64,000 nucleotides of DNA from Ectobacillus funiculus (GTDB taxonomy: Bacteria; Bacillota; Bacilli; Bacillales; Bacillaceae_G), in contig NZ_SCFM01000004.1 of assembly GCF_004138295.1 (NCBI RefSeq), forward strand, positions 62,001-126,000, given 5' to 3'. This document shows positions 16,338-24,960 of the stretch, in pieces (the stretch's first letter is position 1; every line of letters starts with the position of its first letter). Under the pieces are notes generated by a model. It was not told where the DNA came from and did no database searches. It worked only from the letters and a program-made list of their open reading frames with translations. Position numbers and translations under genes: made by a program.

Positions 16338-17160
16338 TATTGGAGGAACAATTACCTTAAATAAAAAACAATCGCAAAAAGTAGTACTTCTTCCGTTCAT
16401 ATCATTAAAAAAGCTGTCCAAAAGCTTTGCTGCCATTTTTGTCTTACTGGCGGTATGGGAGATTGCACCTCGCCTTGGTTTTGTAGATCGCACATTTTTG
16501 CCGCCGTTTTCAGAAGTGGTTCAGGCTTGGTGGCAGCTTCTATTATCTGGTGAACTATTATCTCATTTCAAAGCTAGTTTATTTCGATCTTTAACCGGAT
16601 TCGTAATCTCTTTATTACTAGCGATTCCACTAGGGCTCTTAGTAGGCTGGTATAAACCGCTTTCTGAAATTTTGACTCCATTGCTAGAGATATTTCGCAA
16701 TACTGCAGCACTGGCGCTTCTTCCCGTCTTTGTTCTTATATTAGGGATTGGAGAAACATCTAAGATTGCTATTATCATATACGCTTGCTCATGGCCAATC
16801 CTTCTCAATACGATCAGCGGGGTAAAGCATGTTGATCCTTTATTAATCAAGTCTGCTAAATCGATGGGATTATCTCCAGTTCGATTATTTCAAAAGGTGA
16901 TTCTCCCTGCTTCCGTACCGACCATTTTTACCGGTATTCGTCTAGCTGGTGCTAGTTCAATTCTCGTATTGGTAGCAGCAGAAATGGTTGGTGCAAAGGC
17001 CGGCTTAGGATATTTAATCAACTATGCGCAATACAATTTCCAAGTTTCGAATATGTATGCAGGTATTATTACAATTTCCGCATTAGGACTATTATTTAAC
17101 TGGACTCTTGTAAAGCTGGAAGGACATTTTACAACTTGGAAAGCTACACAAGGAGAATAA
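16330..17160 (+). CDS. ssuC: Sulfonate-type ABC transporter permease
   Basis: A 276-residue inner membrane protein with six hydrophobic helices. The binding-protein-dependent permease loop is visible: 'SAKSMGLSPVRLFQKVILPASVPTIFTGIRLA', with the EAA-type Gly-Leu spacing, near residue 175. The N-terminal part 'WEIAPRLGFVDRTFLPP' is typical of SsuC/TauC/NrtB. It overlaps ssuB at its start and is followed 26 bases later by the monooxygenase gene, so transport and cleavage appear co-transcribed. Confidence 0.87.
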   Translation: MANIGGTITLNKKQSQKVVLLPFISLKKLSKSFAAIFVLLAVWEIAPRLGFVDRTFLPPFSEVVQAWWQLLLSGELLSHFKASLFRSLTGFVISLLLAIPLGLLVGWYKPLSEILTPLLEIFRNTAALALLPVFVLILGIGETSKIAIIIYACSWPILLNTISGVKHVDPLLIKSAKSMGLSPVRLFQKVILPASVPTIFTGIRLAGASSILVLVAAEMVGAKAGLGYLINYAQYNFQVSNMYAGIITISALGLLFNWTLVKLEGHFTTWKATQGE

Positions 17161-17185
17161 AAATATATTAATAGGAGAGATAAAG

Positions 17186-18532
17186 ATGAGTAAAGAAAAA
17201 CGACAATTCAGACTTGGAGCATTTTTTATGATTCCTGGCCATCATGTAGCTGCTTGGCGGCACCCAGATGCAAAGGCGGATGACGTATTGAAGTTCGATT
17301 TTTATAAAAAGTTAGCCCAAACAGCGGAACGTGGAAAGTTTGACATGATTTTCTTAGCTGATGGTTATGCAGTGGGCCAAAACGTCTCTCCTACAGCAAT
17401 AGAGCAAACTGTTACCGTTCGTCCTGAACCCTTTACGTTATTATCTGCTCTTTCTTCCGTCACTGAACGAATTGGGCTGGCAGGAACTGTCTCTACCACC
17501 TATAACGAGCCGTTCCATGTTGCCCGTAAATTTGCTTCTTTGGATTACTTAAGTAATGGGCGTGCAGGATGGAATGTTGTCACATCCGCAACAAAGGCAG
17601 AAGCACTTAATTTCAGCAAAGAAGAGCACTTATTGCATGAGCTTCGATACAACCGAGCAGCAGAGTTTGTGGATGTAGTCACAAAGCTTTGGGACAGCTG
17701 GGAGGATGATGCCCTTGTGATTGACAAGACAGCAGGCGTTTTTGCGGACCAAGACAAGGTGCATCAGGTGAATCATAAAGGAACATGGTTTTCGGTTCAA
17801 GGGCCATTAAATATTGCAAGGCCGCCTCAAGGCCATCCGGTTGTAATTCAAGCTGGATCTTCAGAAGCCGGTAAAGAGCTGGCGGCTCAAACGGCAGAAG
17901 TGATTTTTACGGCCTGGCAGACACTAGAAGAAGCACAAACCTTTTATAGAGATGTTAAGGGGCGACTTGCTAAGTATGGACGTTCCCATGATGATTTGAA
18001 AATTATGCCTGGTATTTTTCCGATTGTCGGAAGAACAGAGGAAGAGGCGAATGAGAAAAAAGCGCTTCTCGAAGAATTGATTCCTCCTGCAGCAGGAGTT
18101 GGCTTGCTTTCCGCCATGATTGGAGTCGATTTATCTGGTTATCCTCTTGATGGACCTCTCCCGGAATTACCTAATCTAGATCAAATTAATGGAGGGAAAA
18201 GCCGTTTTCAGCTGTTGAAAGACTTAGCCGAGAGAGAGGGACTGACGATCCGTAAACTATATCAACAAATTGCTGGTGCTCGCGGGCATAGGGAAATAAA
18301 AGGGACTCCACAACAAATTGCTGATCAGCTAGAGGAATGGTTTAAAAATGATGCTGCCGATGGCTTTAATATTATGCCGCCATATTTACCGGGAGGTTTG
18401 GAGGATTTTGTTGATTTAGTTGTACCGGAACTGCAGCGGCGCGGTTTATTTCGCACTGAATATGAAGGACATACTTTACGTGAGAATTTAGGTCTTTCTC
18501 GTCCGGCGAATCAGTTTACAAAAGTTCATTAA
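17186..18532 (+). CDS. DszA/NtaA/SnaA-family flavin-dependent monooxygenase
   Basis: A 448-residue bacterial-luciferase-like enzyme of the NtaA/SnaA/DszA/SoxA group. The start 'RQFRLGAFFMIPGHHVAAWRHP' is the group's signature, followed by 'FDMIFLADG' near residue 52, 'STTYNEPFHVARKFASLD' near 105 and 'GRAGWNVVTS' near 128. Such enzymes use FMNH2 from a separate reductase to oxidise sulfones, sulfonates, or aminopolycarboxylates. In this locus C-S bond cleavage is the likely job, with the nitroreductase at 20678 a possible reductase. AGGAGAG precedes the ATG. The substrate is not readable from sequence. Confidence 0.87.
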   Translation: MSKEKRQFRLGAFFMIPGHHVAAWRHPDAKADDVLKFDFYKKLAQTAERGKFDMIFLADGYAVGQNVSPTAIEQTVTVRPEPFTLLSALSSVTERIGLAGTVSTTYNEPFHVARKFASLDYLSNGRAGWNVVTSATKAEALNFSKEEHLLHELRYNRAAEFVDVVTKLWDSWEDDALVIDKTAGVFADQDKVHQVNHKGTWFSVQGPLNIARPPQGHPVVIQAGSSEAGKELAAQTAEVIFTAWQTLEEAQTFYRDVKGRLAKYGRSHDDLKIMPGIFPIVGRTEEEANEKKALLEELIPPAAGVGLLSAMIGVDLSGYPLDGPLPELPNLDQINGGKSRFQLLKDLAEREGLTIRKLYQQIAGARGHREIKGTPQQIADQLEEWFKNDAADGFNIMPPYLPGGLEDFVDLVVPELQRRGLFRTEYEGHTLRENLGLSRPANQFTKVH

Positions 18533-18598
18533 TCATCATGATCCTTGCTAGTCATGACCATGAGTCTTGATATAAGTAGAGTACCATTTTCAGAAACC

Positions 18599-18634
18599 CC
18601 AAGAATGATGCTGATAGGCATCGTTCTTGGACTG
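18599..18634 (+). terminator. Hairpin between monooxygenase and flavoprotein
   Basis: CCAAGAATGATGC pairs with GCATCGTTCTTGG. The stem lacks a strong T run, so it may act as an attenuator or processing site inside the operon. The mini-hairpin motif of the other leaders is not clear here. Confidence 0.45.
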
Positions 18635-18685
18635 AATGTTCGGGTGGATTTTTAGTCGCTTTTACACGGATGGGAGGATTTATAC

Positions 18686-20299
18686 ATGAGTCATGCTGAT
18701 TTAAATCTTCGTGCAGATGTGCTTGTCATCGGAGGCGGTCCCGCGGGTGCTTGGGCAGCGTTAACTGCTGCTAAAGGCGGGGCAAAAGTTGTGCTTGTAG
18801 ATAAAGGATACTGTGGAACAAGCGGTGCGACAGCTCCATCAGGCACTGGCGTATGGTATGTGAATCCTGATTCTAAAGAACGAGAGAAGGCAATGCAAAG
18901 CCGGGAAGCGCTGGGTGGTTATTTAGCGGATCGTGGCTGGATGAAGCGTGTATTGGACCGCACTTTCGAGAATGTGAATCAAATCGCTGCATGGGGCTAC
19001 CCATTTCCAAAGGATGAAATCGGTGTTTCCCACCGAGGTACCCTGCAAGGGCCTGAATACATGAAGCTAATGAGAAAACAAATTCAAAAAGCCGGAGTTC
19101 GTATTCTTGATCATAGTCCTGCTTTAGAATTGCTTGCTGATGAATATGGGGTAGCCGGTGCCGCTGGGATTAACAATCAAACACAAGAAGCATGGAGGAT
19201 TGAGGCGGCAGCCGTTATTATTGCGACTGGAGGATGTGCCTTCCTTAGTAAAGCTCTTGGTACGAATGTGTTAACTGGAGATGGATATTTGCTCGCCGCT
19301 GAAGCTGGAGCAAACTTTTCCGGAATGGAATTTTCTACGGCTTACTCGCTTGCTCCAGCCTTTTCCCCCGTAACGAAATCAGCTTTCTATACGTGGGCAA
19401 CCTTTTATTATGAGGATGGTACGGTGATTGAAGGGGCTGGCTCGCAAAAAGGACGTTCTGTTATCGCTCGAACACTGCTTACACAGCCCGTGTATGCAAG
19501 GCTTGATAAAGTTGATGAGATGATGAAAACAGCTATGCGCAAGGCACAGCCTAACTTCTTTCTCTCGTTCGATCGACTCGGTATTGATCCCTTTACGCAA
19601 AAATTTCCGGTTACATTACGATTCGAGGGAACAGTTAGGGGAACAGGAGGCATCCACATTGTAGATGAAACTTGTGCCACTCAAGTTCCAGGACTTTATG
19701 CAGCAGGCGATGCGGCAACACGTGAGCTGATTTGCGGCGGCTTTACCGGTGGGGGCAGTCACAATGCTGCTTGGGCCATGTCTTCTGGCTATTGGTCAGG
19801 AGAGGCGGCAGCTAGGTTTGCAATTAAACAAGGAAGCTATGCATCTAACCGAAATGCACAAGGCTTGTCGAGAGCTTCTGGGGTTCCGAAACAGCCGATT
19901 GTAAGCTCGGATGCGCCAGACTCTCAAGAAATAGTGAAAGCAGTACAAAACGAAGTGTTTCCGTATGACCGGAACTGGTTTCGGACCGGTGTTGGTCTGA
20001 AAGCCTCTCTTGATCGTTTGGACAGCATTTGGGAAGAGATCAAGCAAGGAATTGGGGCTAAGGATGGTAATGTGACTAGAATCCGTGAAGCTGCCGCTAT
20101 GACGGCAACTGCCAGATGGATGTATACAAGCGGACTGGAACGAAAGGAGACCCGAGGTATGCATCGCCGTGAAGATTTTCCAACAATCGATCAAAAGCAG
20201 CATTATCGTATCTTGAGCGGCGGGCTAGATCATACTTGGGCGAAGCCGTTTGTTGATCAAAATCCCAAATCCCCTATAAGGGAGAGGATCGTTTTATGA
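18686..20299 (+). CDS. AprA/FrdA-like FAD-binding oxidoreductase
   Basis: A 537-residue flavoprotein of the fumarate reductase/succinate dehydrogenase/APS-reductase alpha group. FAD motif 'VIGGGPAGAWAAL' near residue 14, 'DKGYCGTSGATAPSGTG' near 40 and the C-terminal FAD contact 'PGLYAAGDAATRE' near 335 are seen. It is shorter than typical AprA (over 600 residues). It overlaps a small two-cluster ferredoxin by 4 bases, the same pairing as AprA with AprB. That suggests an electron-transferring heterodimer. In a sulfonate locus it might oxidise or reduce an organosulfur or sulfite-level intermediate. Dissimilatory APS reduction is unlikely in this setting, and the reaction is unknown. Confidence 0.8.
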   Translation: MSHADLNLRADVLVIGGGPAGAWAALTAAKGGAKVVLVDKGYCGTSGATAPSGTGVWYVNPDSKEREKAMQSREALGGYLADRGWMKRVLDRTFENVNQIAAWGYPFPKDEIGVSHRGTLQGPEYMKLMRKQIQKAGVRILDHSPALELLADEYGVAGAAGINNQTQEAWRIEAAAVIIATGGCAFLSKALGTNVLTGDGYLLAAEAGANFSGMEFSTAYSLAPAFSPVTKSAFYTWATFYYEDGTVIEGAGSQKGRSVIARTLLTQPVYARLDKVDEMMKTAMRKAQPNFFLSFDRLGIDPFTQKFPVTLRFEGTVRGTGGIHIVDETCATQVPGLYAAGDAATRELICGGFTGGGSHNAAWAMSSGYWSGEAAARFAIKQGSYASNRNAQGLSRASGVPKQPIVSSDAPDSQEIVKAVQNEVFPYDRNWFRTGVGLKASLDRLDSIWEEIKQGIGAKDGNVTRIREAAAMTATARWMYTSGLERKETRGMHRREDFPTIDQKQHYRILSGGLDHTWAKPFVDQNPKSPIRERIVL

Positions 20300-20637
20300 T
20301 TGAACTATTAAGTAAAGATCGCTGCATAAAATGTAATCTATGTGTATCTGTTTGTCCTACTAATGTGTTTGAAAAGACTAAGGCTGGAGATGTTCCTATC
20401 ATTGCCAGACAATCCGACTGTCAAAGTTGCTTTATGTGTGAATTGTATTGTCCAGTGGATGCTTTGTATGTAGCGCCTTTCGCTGAGCAAACTACTGAAG
20501 TGGATGAACAGGCTTTAATTAGAAAAGGAATGCTTGGCAGCTATCGTGAAAATATCGGTTGGGGCAAAGGGAGAAAGTCTACCGCTTCCTCTGACCTATC
20601 TTATCTTGTTATGAAACGCATGCGGGCTTCTCATTAG
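20296..20637 (+). CDS. 2x[4Fe-4S] ferredoxin, AprB-like subunit
   Basis: A 113-residue iron-sulfur protein with two complete cluster motifs: C-I-K-C-N-L-C-V-S-V-C-P near residue 9 and C-Q-S-C-F-M-C-E-L-Y-C-P near 42. Both have the CxxCxxCxxxCP spacing. The C-terminal 45 residues are a basic tail with no cysteines. It starts inside the stop codon of the flavoprotein (ATGA overlap), so equal stoichiometry and complex formation are likely. It would carry electrons to or from the flavoprotein's FAD. Confidence 0.88.
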   Translation: MIELLSKDRCIKCNLCVSVCPTNVFEKTKAGDVPIIARQSDCQSCFMCELYCPVDALYVAPFAEQTTEVDEQALIRKGMLGSYRENIGWGKGRKSTASSDLSYLVMKRMRASH

Positions 20638-20677
20638 ACGAGCCTTTTGTTACAAAAAACTAAGGAAATGGGTGTAT

Positions 20678-21295
20678 ATGATGAGTTTAAAAATTAATCC
20701 TGTTGAACAACTTACGAGTGAGGTTGAGAAGTATCGTAAAGCTGAGTATTCTGTTAATCCCTTATTTTTAAATCGTTGGTCCCCGCGTGCATATTCCGGT
20801 CGGAAGGTGTCTGATGAAGCGCTATATAGTGTTCTTGAAGCAGCACACTGGGCCCCTTCATCCTTTAATGATCAACCTTGGCGCTTTATTGTGGCGAAAA
20901 CAGAAGACCAATTGAAGATTTTTCATGAATTCTTAAATCCCTTTAATCGAGCTTGGGCGGAAAAAGCTCCTGTTCTTGTTCTGATTGCATCGAACAAAAA
21001 GAGAGCGAATGGCGATTTAAACAGTGCACATGCATTTGATGCTGGCGCAGCTTGGGGACACTTAGCGATTCAGGCTACTTTACTTGGACTTAGTACGCAT
21101 GCAATTGGAGGGTTCGATAAAGATAAAGCCCGAAGCTTACTGAAGATTCCAGAAAGTTTTGATCTTCATGCGGTAATTACCATTGGTTATCGTGACAACA
21201 AAGAAACACTTGATGCGAATTTGCAAGAACGTGAAAATCCTAGTACTAGAAAACCATTAAAAGAAGTTATTTTTGAAGGATCACTAAATGCGTAA
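20678..21295 (+). CDS. Nitroreductase-family FMN protein
   Basis: A protein of about 205 residues. The family pattern is clear: 'RWSPRAYSGRKVSDEALYSVLEAAHWAPSSFNDQPWRFIVA' at about residues 30-70, broken here only for description, with the FMN-contacting Arg, Ser and Asn. 'AWGHLAIQATLLGLSTHAIGGF' lies near 125. Such enzymes reduce flavins, nitro groups or quinones with NAD(P)H. Here it could regenerate reduced FMN for the monooxygenase upstream, since no SsuE-type reductase is seen. Two adjacent ATGs (20678 and 20681) are equally plausible starts. It closes the first half of the locus. Confidence 0.83.
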   Translation: MMSLKINPVEQLTSEVEKYRKAEYSVNPLFLNRWSPRAYSGRKVSDEALYSVLEAAHWAPSSFNDQPWRFIVAKTEDQLKIFHEFLNPFNRAWAEKAPVLVLIASNKKRANGDLNSAHAFDAGAAWGHLAIQATLLGLSTHAIGGFDKDKARSLLKIPESFDLHAVITIGYRDNKETLDANLQERENPSTRKPLKEVIFEGSLNA

Positions 21296-21335
21296 ACTGA
21301 AGATACTTTGTTATGATTATTTATAAGAAACAAAC

Positions 21336-21442
21336 TCTCTTATCCAGAAAGGTGAAGGGGCTGGTTTGGTGAAACCTCAGCAACTATAGTTTTTATTTTA
21401 TAGGATGCCAATTCCAGAAGAGCCTAGCTTCAGCAGATAAGA
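21336..21442 (+). promoter_or_regulatory. SAM riboswitch (S-box, SAM-I)
   Basis: The conserved S-box blocks occur in order: CTTATC (P1, 21339), CAGAAAGGTGAAGGG, CTGGTTTGGTGAAACCTCAGCAAC with the k-turn/P2-P3 core, GGATGCCAATTCC, and GATAAG (P1', 21436). P1 closes perfectly. SAM binding in this class shuts off downstream sulfur and methionine genes. No classical terminator directly follows; instead AAGGGG and a tiny reading frame follow within 20 bases, then a separate attenuator at 21542. The controlled genes are those of the second, taurine-type importer. Confidence 0.88.
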
Positions 21443-21455
21443 AAGGGGATTTTTT

Positions 21456-21536
21456 ATGAACATTAGAAAAAAGCAACTATGGATAAATGATTATTTAGAT
21501 TTGTACCTTTATGCGGGAAGTATGGATGATATATAA
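21456..21536 (+). CDS. Candidate 26-residue leader peptide between SAM riboswitch and attenuator
   Basis: ATG at 21456 is preceded by AAAGGGG immediately after the riboswitch P1 stem. The frame runs 26 codons to TAA, ending six bases before the attenuator motif at 21542. The peptide is Tyr/Leu/Asp rich (INDYLDLYLYAG) with no Cys or internal Met run beyond one Met. Its ribosome site could be masked when P1 forms, making it a translational read-out of SAM. It may also be a small functional protein. Confidence 0.4.
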   Translation: MNIRKKQLWINDYLDLYLYAGSMDDI

Positions 21537-21541
21537 ATTTT

Positions 21542-21609
21542 AGGTTATCTGACCAGACAACTGGAGGTTCCTCTTGATTTTTTAGCAAAATCAAAAGGAG
21601 CCTTTTTGT
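21542..21609 (+). promoter_or_regulatory. Leader attenuator motif, copy 3 (before taurine-type importer)
   Basis: GGTTATCTGACC can pair GGU/ACC. CCAG-ACAA-CTGG at 21553-21564 is the mini-hairpin, followed by AGG and a terminator (GGTTCCTCTTGATTTT / AAAATCAAAAGGAGCC, then TTTTT). ACC is shared by two alternative pairings, so the folds are mutually exclusive. Coming after a SAM riboswitch, it gives the operon two serial RNA control points. Confidence 0.58.
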
Positions 21610-21633
21610 GTTCAAAAGAAAGGGGGATATAAC

Positions 21634-22422
21634 GTGAATGAGAAATTGATGTACAGAGGGAGGATATCTATCAGGGGAGTCTCAGTGATTAGCGTTAGCT
21701 TGCTATGTATTATTTGGGCAGTGAGCACCAATTTGAAATGGGTAGACCCTATTTTTTTACCGTCTCCTCAAGCTGTTTGGAGAGCATTTTTAGATTTATT
21801 AACAGAGGGATACAAAGGAGCATCGTTAAATACTCACATTCTAAATAGTCTATATAGGTTATCTTCGTCTTTGGTTTTAGCGTTTTTTACAGCAGTACCA
21901 TTAGGAATCCTATGTGGCTATTCAAAATACATACTGGCTATTTTTGATCCTATTGTTGAATTTTATAGGCCGCTTCCTCCGCTAGCCTATTATGCCTTAC
22001 TTGTGCTATGGATGGGGATCGATGATAAATCGAAAATAGCATTATTATTTCTAAGTGCTTTTGCTCCGTTGTTTCTGGCAACTGTATCTAGTGTACAGAA
22101 AGTTCCAAGTGATCGGATTAATGGTGCATTAACATTAGGAGCTTCAAAAGGGAAAGTTCTTTTATATATCATCCTCCCATCTGCCCTTCCAGACATTGTA
22201 ACGGGTCTTCGCACCGCGATTGGGGTTACATATGCTACGCTAGTTGCTGCGGAAATGGTCGCTGCCACTTCAGGTATTGGCTGGATGGTATTGGATGCTA
22301 GTAAGTATTTACGGAGTGATATTGTCTTTGTAGGAATCATTTTAATGGGAGTGATCGCCATTTTAATGGATGGCATTATTAGATGGTATCAACGTGTTCA
22401 ATTCTCATGGGTTGGGAAATAA
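21634..22422 (+). CDS. tauC: Taurine-type ABC transporter permease
   Basis: A 262-residue permease with six membrane helices. 'WVDPIFLPSPQAVWRAFLDLL' near residue 30 and the cytoplasmic loop 'LTLGASKGKVLLYIILPSALPDIVTGLRTAIG' near 165 are the NitT/TauT/SsuC hallmarks. It starts with GTG after AAAGGGGG, directly downstream of the attenuator. The gene order permease, binding protein, ATPase differs from the E. coli tauABCD order. The symbol rests on the TauA-like binding protein that follows. Confidence 0.85.
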   Translation: MNEKLMYRGRISIRGVSVISVSLLCIIWAVSTNLKWVDPIFLPSPQAVWRAFLDLLTEGYKGASLNTHILNSLYRLSSSLVLAFFTAVPLGILCGYSKYILAIFDPIVEFYRPLPPLAYYALLVLWMGIDDKSKIALLFLSAFAPLFLATVSSVQKVPSDRINGALTLGASKGKVLLYIILPSALPDIVTGLRTAIGVTYATLVAAEMVAATSGIGWMVLDASKYLRSDIVFVGIILMGVIAILMDGIIRWYQRVQFSWVGK

Positions 22423-22464
22423 GATTCCTGACATAGCAATTACAAAAGTTGGGGGAGAAATGAT

Positions 22465-23508
22465 ATGGTTTTTCAAAGGAAACGAAATACGTTATGGATT
22501 CTTATATTAATTATGATTATTAGTCTAATTACGGGTTGCTCGAATCAAGGAGGGGCAGAAGACTCCACATCAAATGACATAGCACCAAAAGAAATTAGAT
22601 TGGGATATCAAGTTTCCCCTAATGGAGAATTGCTAGCCAAAGCTTTAGGCTTGCTAGAAAAAAAGTATCCTGATGTAAAAATTAATTGGATTAAGTTTGA
22701 TTCAGGCCGAGATGTGAATAATGCGATGGCAAGTGGGGGTATTGACTTTGGTCTTGTAGGTACACCTCCGGGTTCAATAGGAATTGCAAACAAGTTACCG
22801 TATAAAGTGTACTACCTGCATGATATTATCGGCGAAAGCGAAGCGTTAATCGCAAAACAAGATTCTGGTATTCAATCATTAAAAGATTTAAAAGGGAAGA
22901 AAATTGCGACCACCTTTAGTTCAACGTCTCATTATAGCTTGCTAAAGGCTTTAGAAAAGGAAGGTATTAACCCTCAAAAAGAAGGAATTACGCTCCTTGA
23001 TATGCAGCCAGCTGACATTTATGCTGCTTGGAAACGGAATGATATTGATGCAGCTTACATTTGGCAGCCGATACAGACTAAGCTGATCACTGAAGGCGGG
23101 AATATGATTATTAGTTCAAAAGACTTGGCACAAAAAGACATTGTGACCGGGGAATTTGGAATTGTGAATAAGGATTTTGCGAAGAAGTACCCTGACATTG
23201 TTAAAGGATATATCGCCGTCTTAGATGAGGCAGTACATTATTATCACGACAAACCAGAACAATCTGCTCAGCTTCTCTCTAAAGAATTAGGCTTGTCTCC
23301 TGAGGAAAGCTTAACAACAATGAAGCAAATTATCTGGCTGGACGCTTCCCAGCAGAAGGAGTATTTTGGAACGTCAGGGCAGCCAGGGAAACTAGCTAAC
23401 GTCTTAAAAGATACTGCGGATTTTATGGTCAAACAGAAAAATATATCGTCTGCGCCGGATTTAAATACATATCAGCGTGCGTTGCTAAGCGATTTGTATA
23501 AACAATAG
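22465..23508 (+). CDS. tauA: Taurine-type ABC transporter substrate-binding lipoprotein
   Basis: A 347-residue lipoprotein with signal helix and lipobox 'LITGCSN' (Cys near residue 22). The mature part resembles TauA: 'IRLGYQVSPNGELLAKALGLLE' near 45, 'INWIKFDSGRDVNNAMASGGIDFG' near 75 and 'DLKGKKIATTFSSTSHY' near 140. 'AAYIWQPI' near 195 matches the ligand-proximal segment of sulfonate-binding proteins. It should capture taurine or a close sulfonate outside the membrane. GGGGGAG precedes the ATG, and the next gene starts 20 bases after its stop. Confidence 0.83.
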   Translation: MVFQRKRNTLWILILIMIISLITGCSNQGGAEDSTSNDIAPKEIRLGYQVSPNGELLAKALGLLEKKYPDVKINWIKFDSGRDVNNAMASGGIDFGLVGTPPGSIGIANKLPYKVYYLHDIIGESEALIAKQDSGIQSLKDLKGKKIATTFSSTSHYSLLKALEKEGINPQKEGITLLDMQPADIYAAWKRNDIDAAYIWQPIQTKLITEGGNMIISSKDLAQKDIVTGEFGIVNKDFAKKYPDIVKGYIAVLDEAVHYYHDKPEQSAQLLSKELGLSPEESLTTMKQIIWLDASQQKEYFGTSGQPGKLANVLKDTADFMVKQKNISSAPDLNTYQRALLSDLYKQ

Positions 23509-23527
23509 AAGAGAAAGGAGAAGTAAT

Positions 23528-24355
23528 ATGAGCGTAAGTATCCCACATAAACGACATGCAGAGACTGTAAATCGTTCTAATGTAATTGAAATAAAAGATT
23601 TGAGTGTACGTTATGAAAATCAAGATCTATGTGTATTAGAGCATATTAATCTCGAATTATATGAAGACGATTTTGTTTGTGTATTAGGTCCATCAGGTTG
23701 TGGGAAATCTTCATTGCTAAATGTTATAGCAGGGTTTCAGAAGCAAATAATAGGTGAGGTCAGAATCAATGGAAATCTACATAGAAAGCCTAATGCGGAT
23801 GTAGGAGTAGTATTTCAGCATCACAATTTGTTTCCGTGGTTATCAATTGAAAAAAACATTGAATTTGGTTTAAAAATGCAAGGCATACCGAGGGCAGTGA
23901 GAAAGCATACAGTTTCTTATTATCTGGAAATCGTGGGATTAGAAGCTGCTGCTAAAAAGTTACCTTATCAGCTTTCAGGGGGGATGAAGCAAAGAGCAGC
24001 TATTGCAAGAACGCTTGCTGCGAATCCTAAGGTTATATTAATGGATGAACCTTTTAGTGCTTTAGATGCTTTGACCCGTGCATCCATGCAAAACCATCTT
24101 CTTGAAATTTGGAGAAAAACGAAAAAATGTGTATTTTTTATTACGCATGATGTTGAAGAAGCGTTATTGCTAGGGACGCGTATTGTAGTTATGCAGTCCA
24201 ATCCTGGGAGAATTATAGTTGACATGCCAAATCCTCTATCTAGACATAATAAATCGATAGAAGAAATGAAACGTGATAAGGATTTTAGTAGGTGGTGTGA
24301 TTATTTCATTTCCAGTATACGTGATGGAGAGATAAAAAAAGGTGGAGAAAAATAA
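23528..24355 (+). CDS. tauB: Taurine-type ABC transporter ATP-binding protein
   Basis: A 275-residue ATPase subunit. Walker A 'GPSGCGKSS' is near residue 56, Q-loop 'QHHNLFPW' near 99, signature 'LSGGMKQR' near 151, Walker B 'VILMDEPFSALD' near 169 and switch His 'FITHDVEEA' near 203. The order of motifs and the 'MQSNPGRI' segment match TauB/SsuB. It completes the second importer. GAAAGGAGA lies before the ATG. Confidence 0.87.
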   Translation: MSVSIPHKRHAETVNRSNVIEIKDLSVRYENQDLCVLEHINLELYEDDFVCVLGPSGCGKSSLLNVIAGFQKQIIGEVRINGNLHRKPNADVGVVFQHHNLFPWLSIEKNIEFGLKMQGIPRAVRKHTVSYYLEIVGLEAAAKKLPYQLSGGMKQRAAIARTLAANPKVILMDEPFSALDALTRASMQNHLLEIWRKTKKCVFFITHDVEEALLLGTRIVVMQSNPGRIIVDMPNPLSRHNKSIEEMKRDKDFSRWCDYFISSIRDGEIKKGGEK

Positions 24356-24387
24356 TAATTTTTTAAATTCAATTATGTATTGTTTTC

Positions 24388-24420
24388 GCAAATGGAACCT
24401 TTCTAGGTTCCATTTGCATT
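24388..24420 (+). terminator. Strong hairpin after tauB
   Basis: A perfect 12-bp stem, GCAAATGGAACC / GGTTCCATTTGC, has a six-base loop. Only a weak T tract follows, so it may protect the tauCAB message 3' end and reduce rather than stop transcription into the SMR gene. Confidence 0.6.
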
Positions 24421-24449
24421 TCAAGATGAAGAAAGGTGGAGCAGGGGTA

Positions 24450-24821
24450 ATGAGTTGGATTTTACTTTTACTAGGGATTTTATCGGAGGTATTAGGTACA
24501 ACGTCCATGAAAATGTCTGAAGGATTCACAAGACCAATCCCCTCAATCTTTATATTTATTTTTTACGGATTGAGTCTTACTCTGGTAACGCTGGCACTTA
24601 AACAGATTGATGTGAGTATTGCGTATTCTATCTGGTCTGGGCTAGGTACAGCTATTATCGCAACTATAGCTCTCATTTATTTTAAAGAACCTATCTCCTT
24701 AGTTAAAATATTGTCGATACTTATGATTATTGGTGGTGTAATTGGCTTAAATATAAGTGGGGGTACCCATACAAAGGAAGTATCCCCAGAGCAGGTACAG
24801 ACAGAAATTAGCGCAGAGTAA
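24450..24821 (+). CDS. Small multidrug resistance (SMR) family transporter
   Basis: A 123-residue four-helix membrane protein. 'MSWILLLLGILSEVLGTTSMKMSEGF' with the essential membrane Glu in helix 1 and 'VSIAYSIWSGLGTAIIA' in helix 3 are SMR signatures (EbrA/YkkC/EmrE group). It has a short acidic tail. ATG 24450 follows AAGGTGGA. SMR proteins export cationic drugs or guanidinium as dimers, and usually two subunits are encoded side by side. Only one is here, implying a homodimer. A link to sulfur metabolism is only positional. Confidence 0.83.
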   Translation: MSWILLLLGILSEVLGTTSMKMSEGFTRPIPSIFIFIFYGLSLTLVTLALKQIDVSIAYSIWSGLGTAIIATIALIYFKEPISLVKILSILMIIGGVIGLNISGGTHTKEVSPEQVQTEISAE

Positions 24822-24876
24822 TACCCATAGAATTTCTAAACTATTAATTTTTTATTTTGAAATATCAATTAAAGAA

Positions 24877-24906
24877 TTGACAGTGTAACAGGAAAAGTAT
24901 TACAAT
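24877..24906 (+). promoter_or_regulatory. Sigma-A promoter for second dioxygenase
   Basis: TTGACA (24877) and TACAAT (24901) are spaced 18 bases apart, giving a predicted start near 24913 and a leader of about 175 nt that includes the attenuator at 24961. Confidence 0.65.
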
Positions 24907-24960
24907 CTAAATATCAAATAAAGTACATAAGATTAGTATGAATTAAATTTCTATAAGTAA

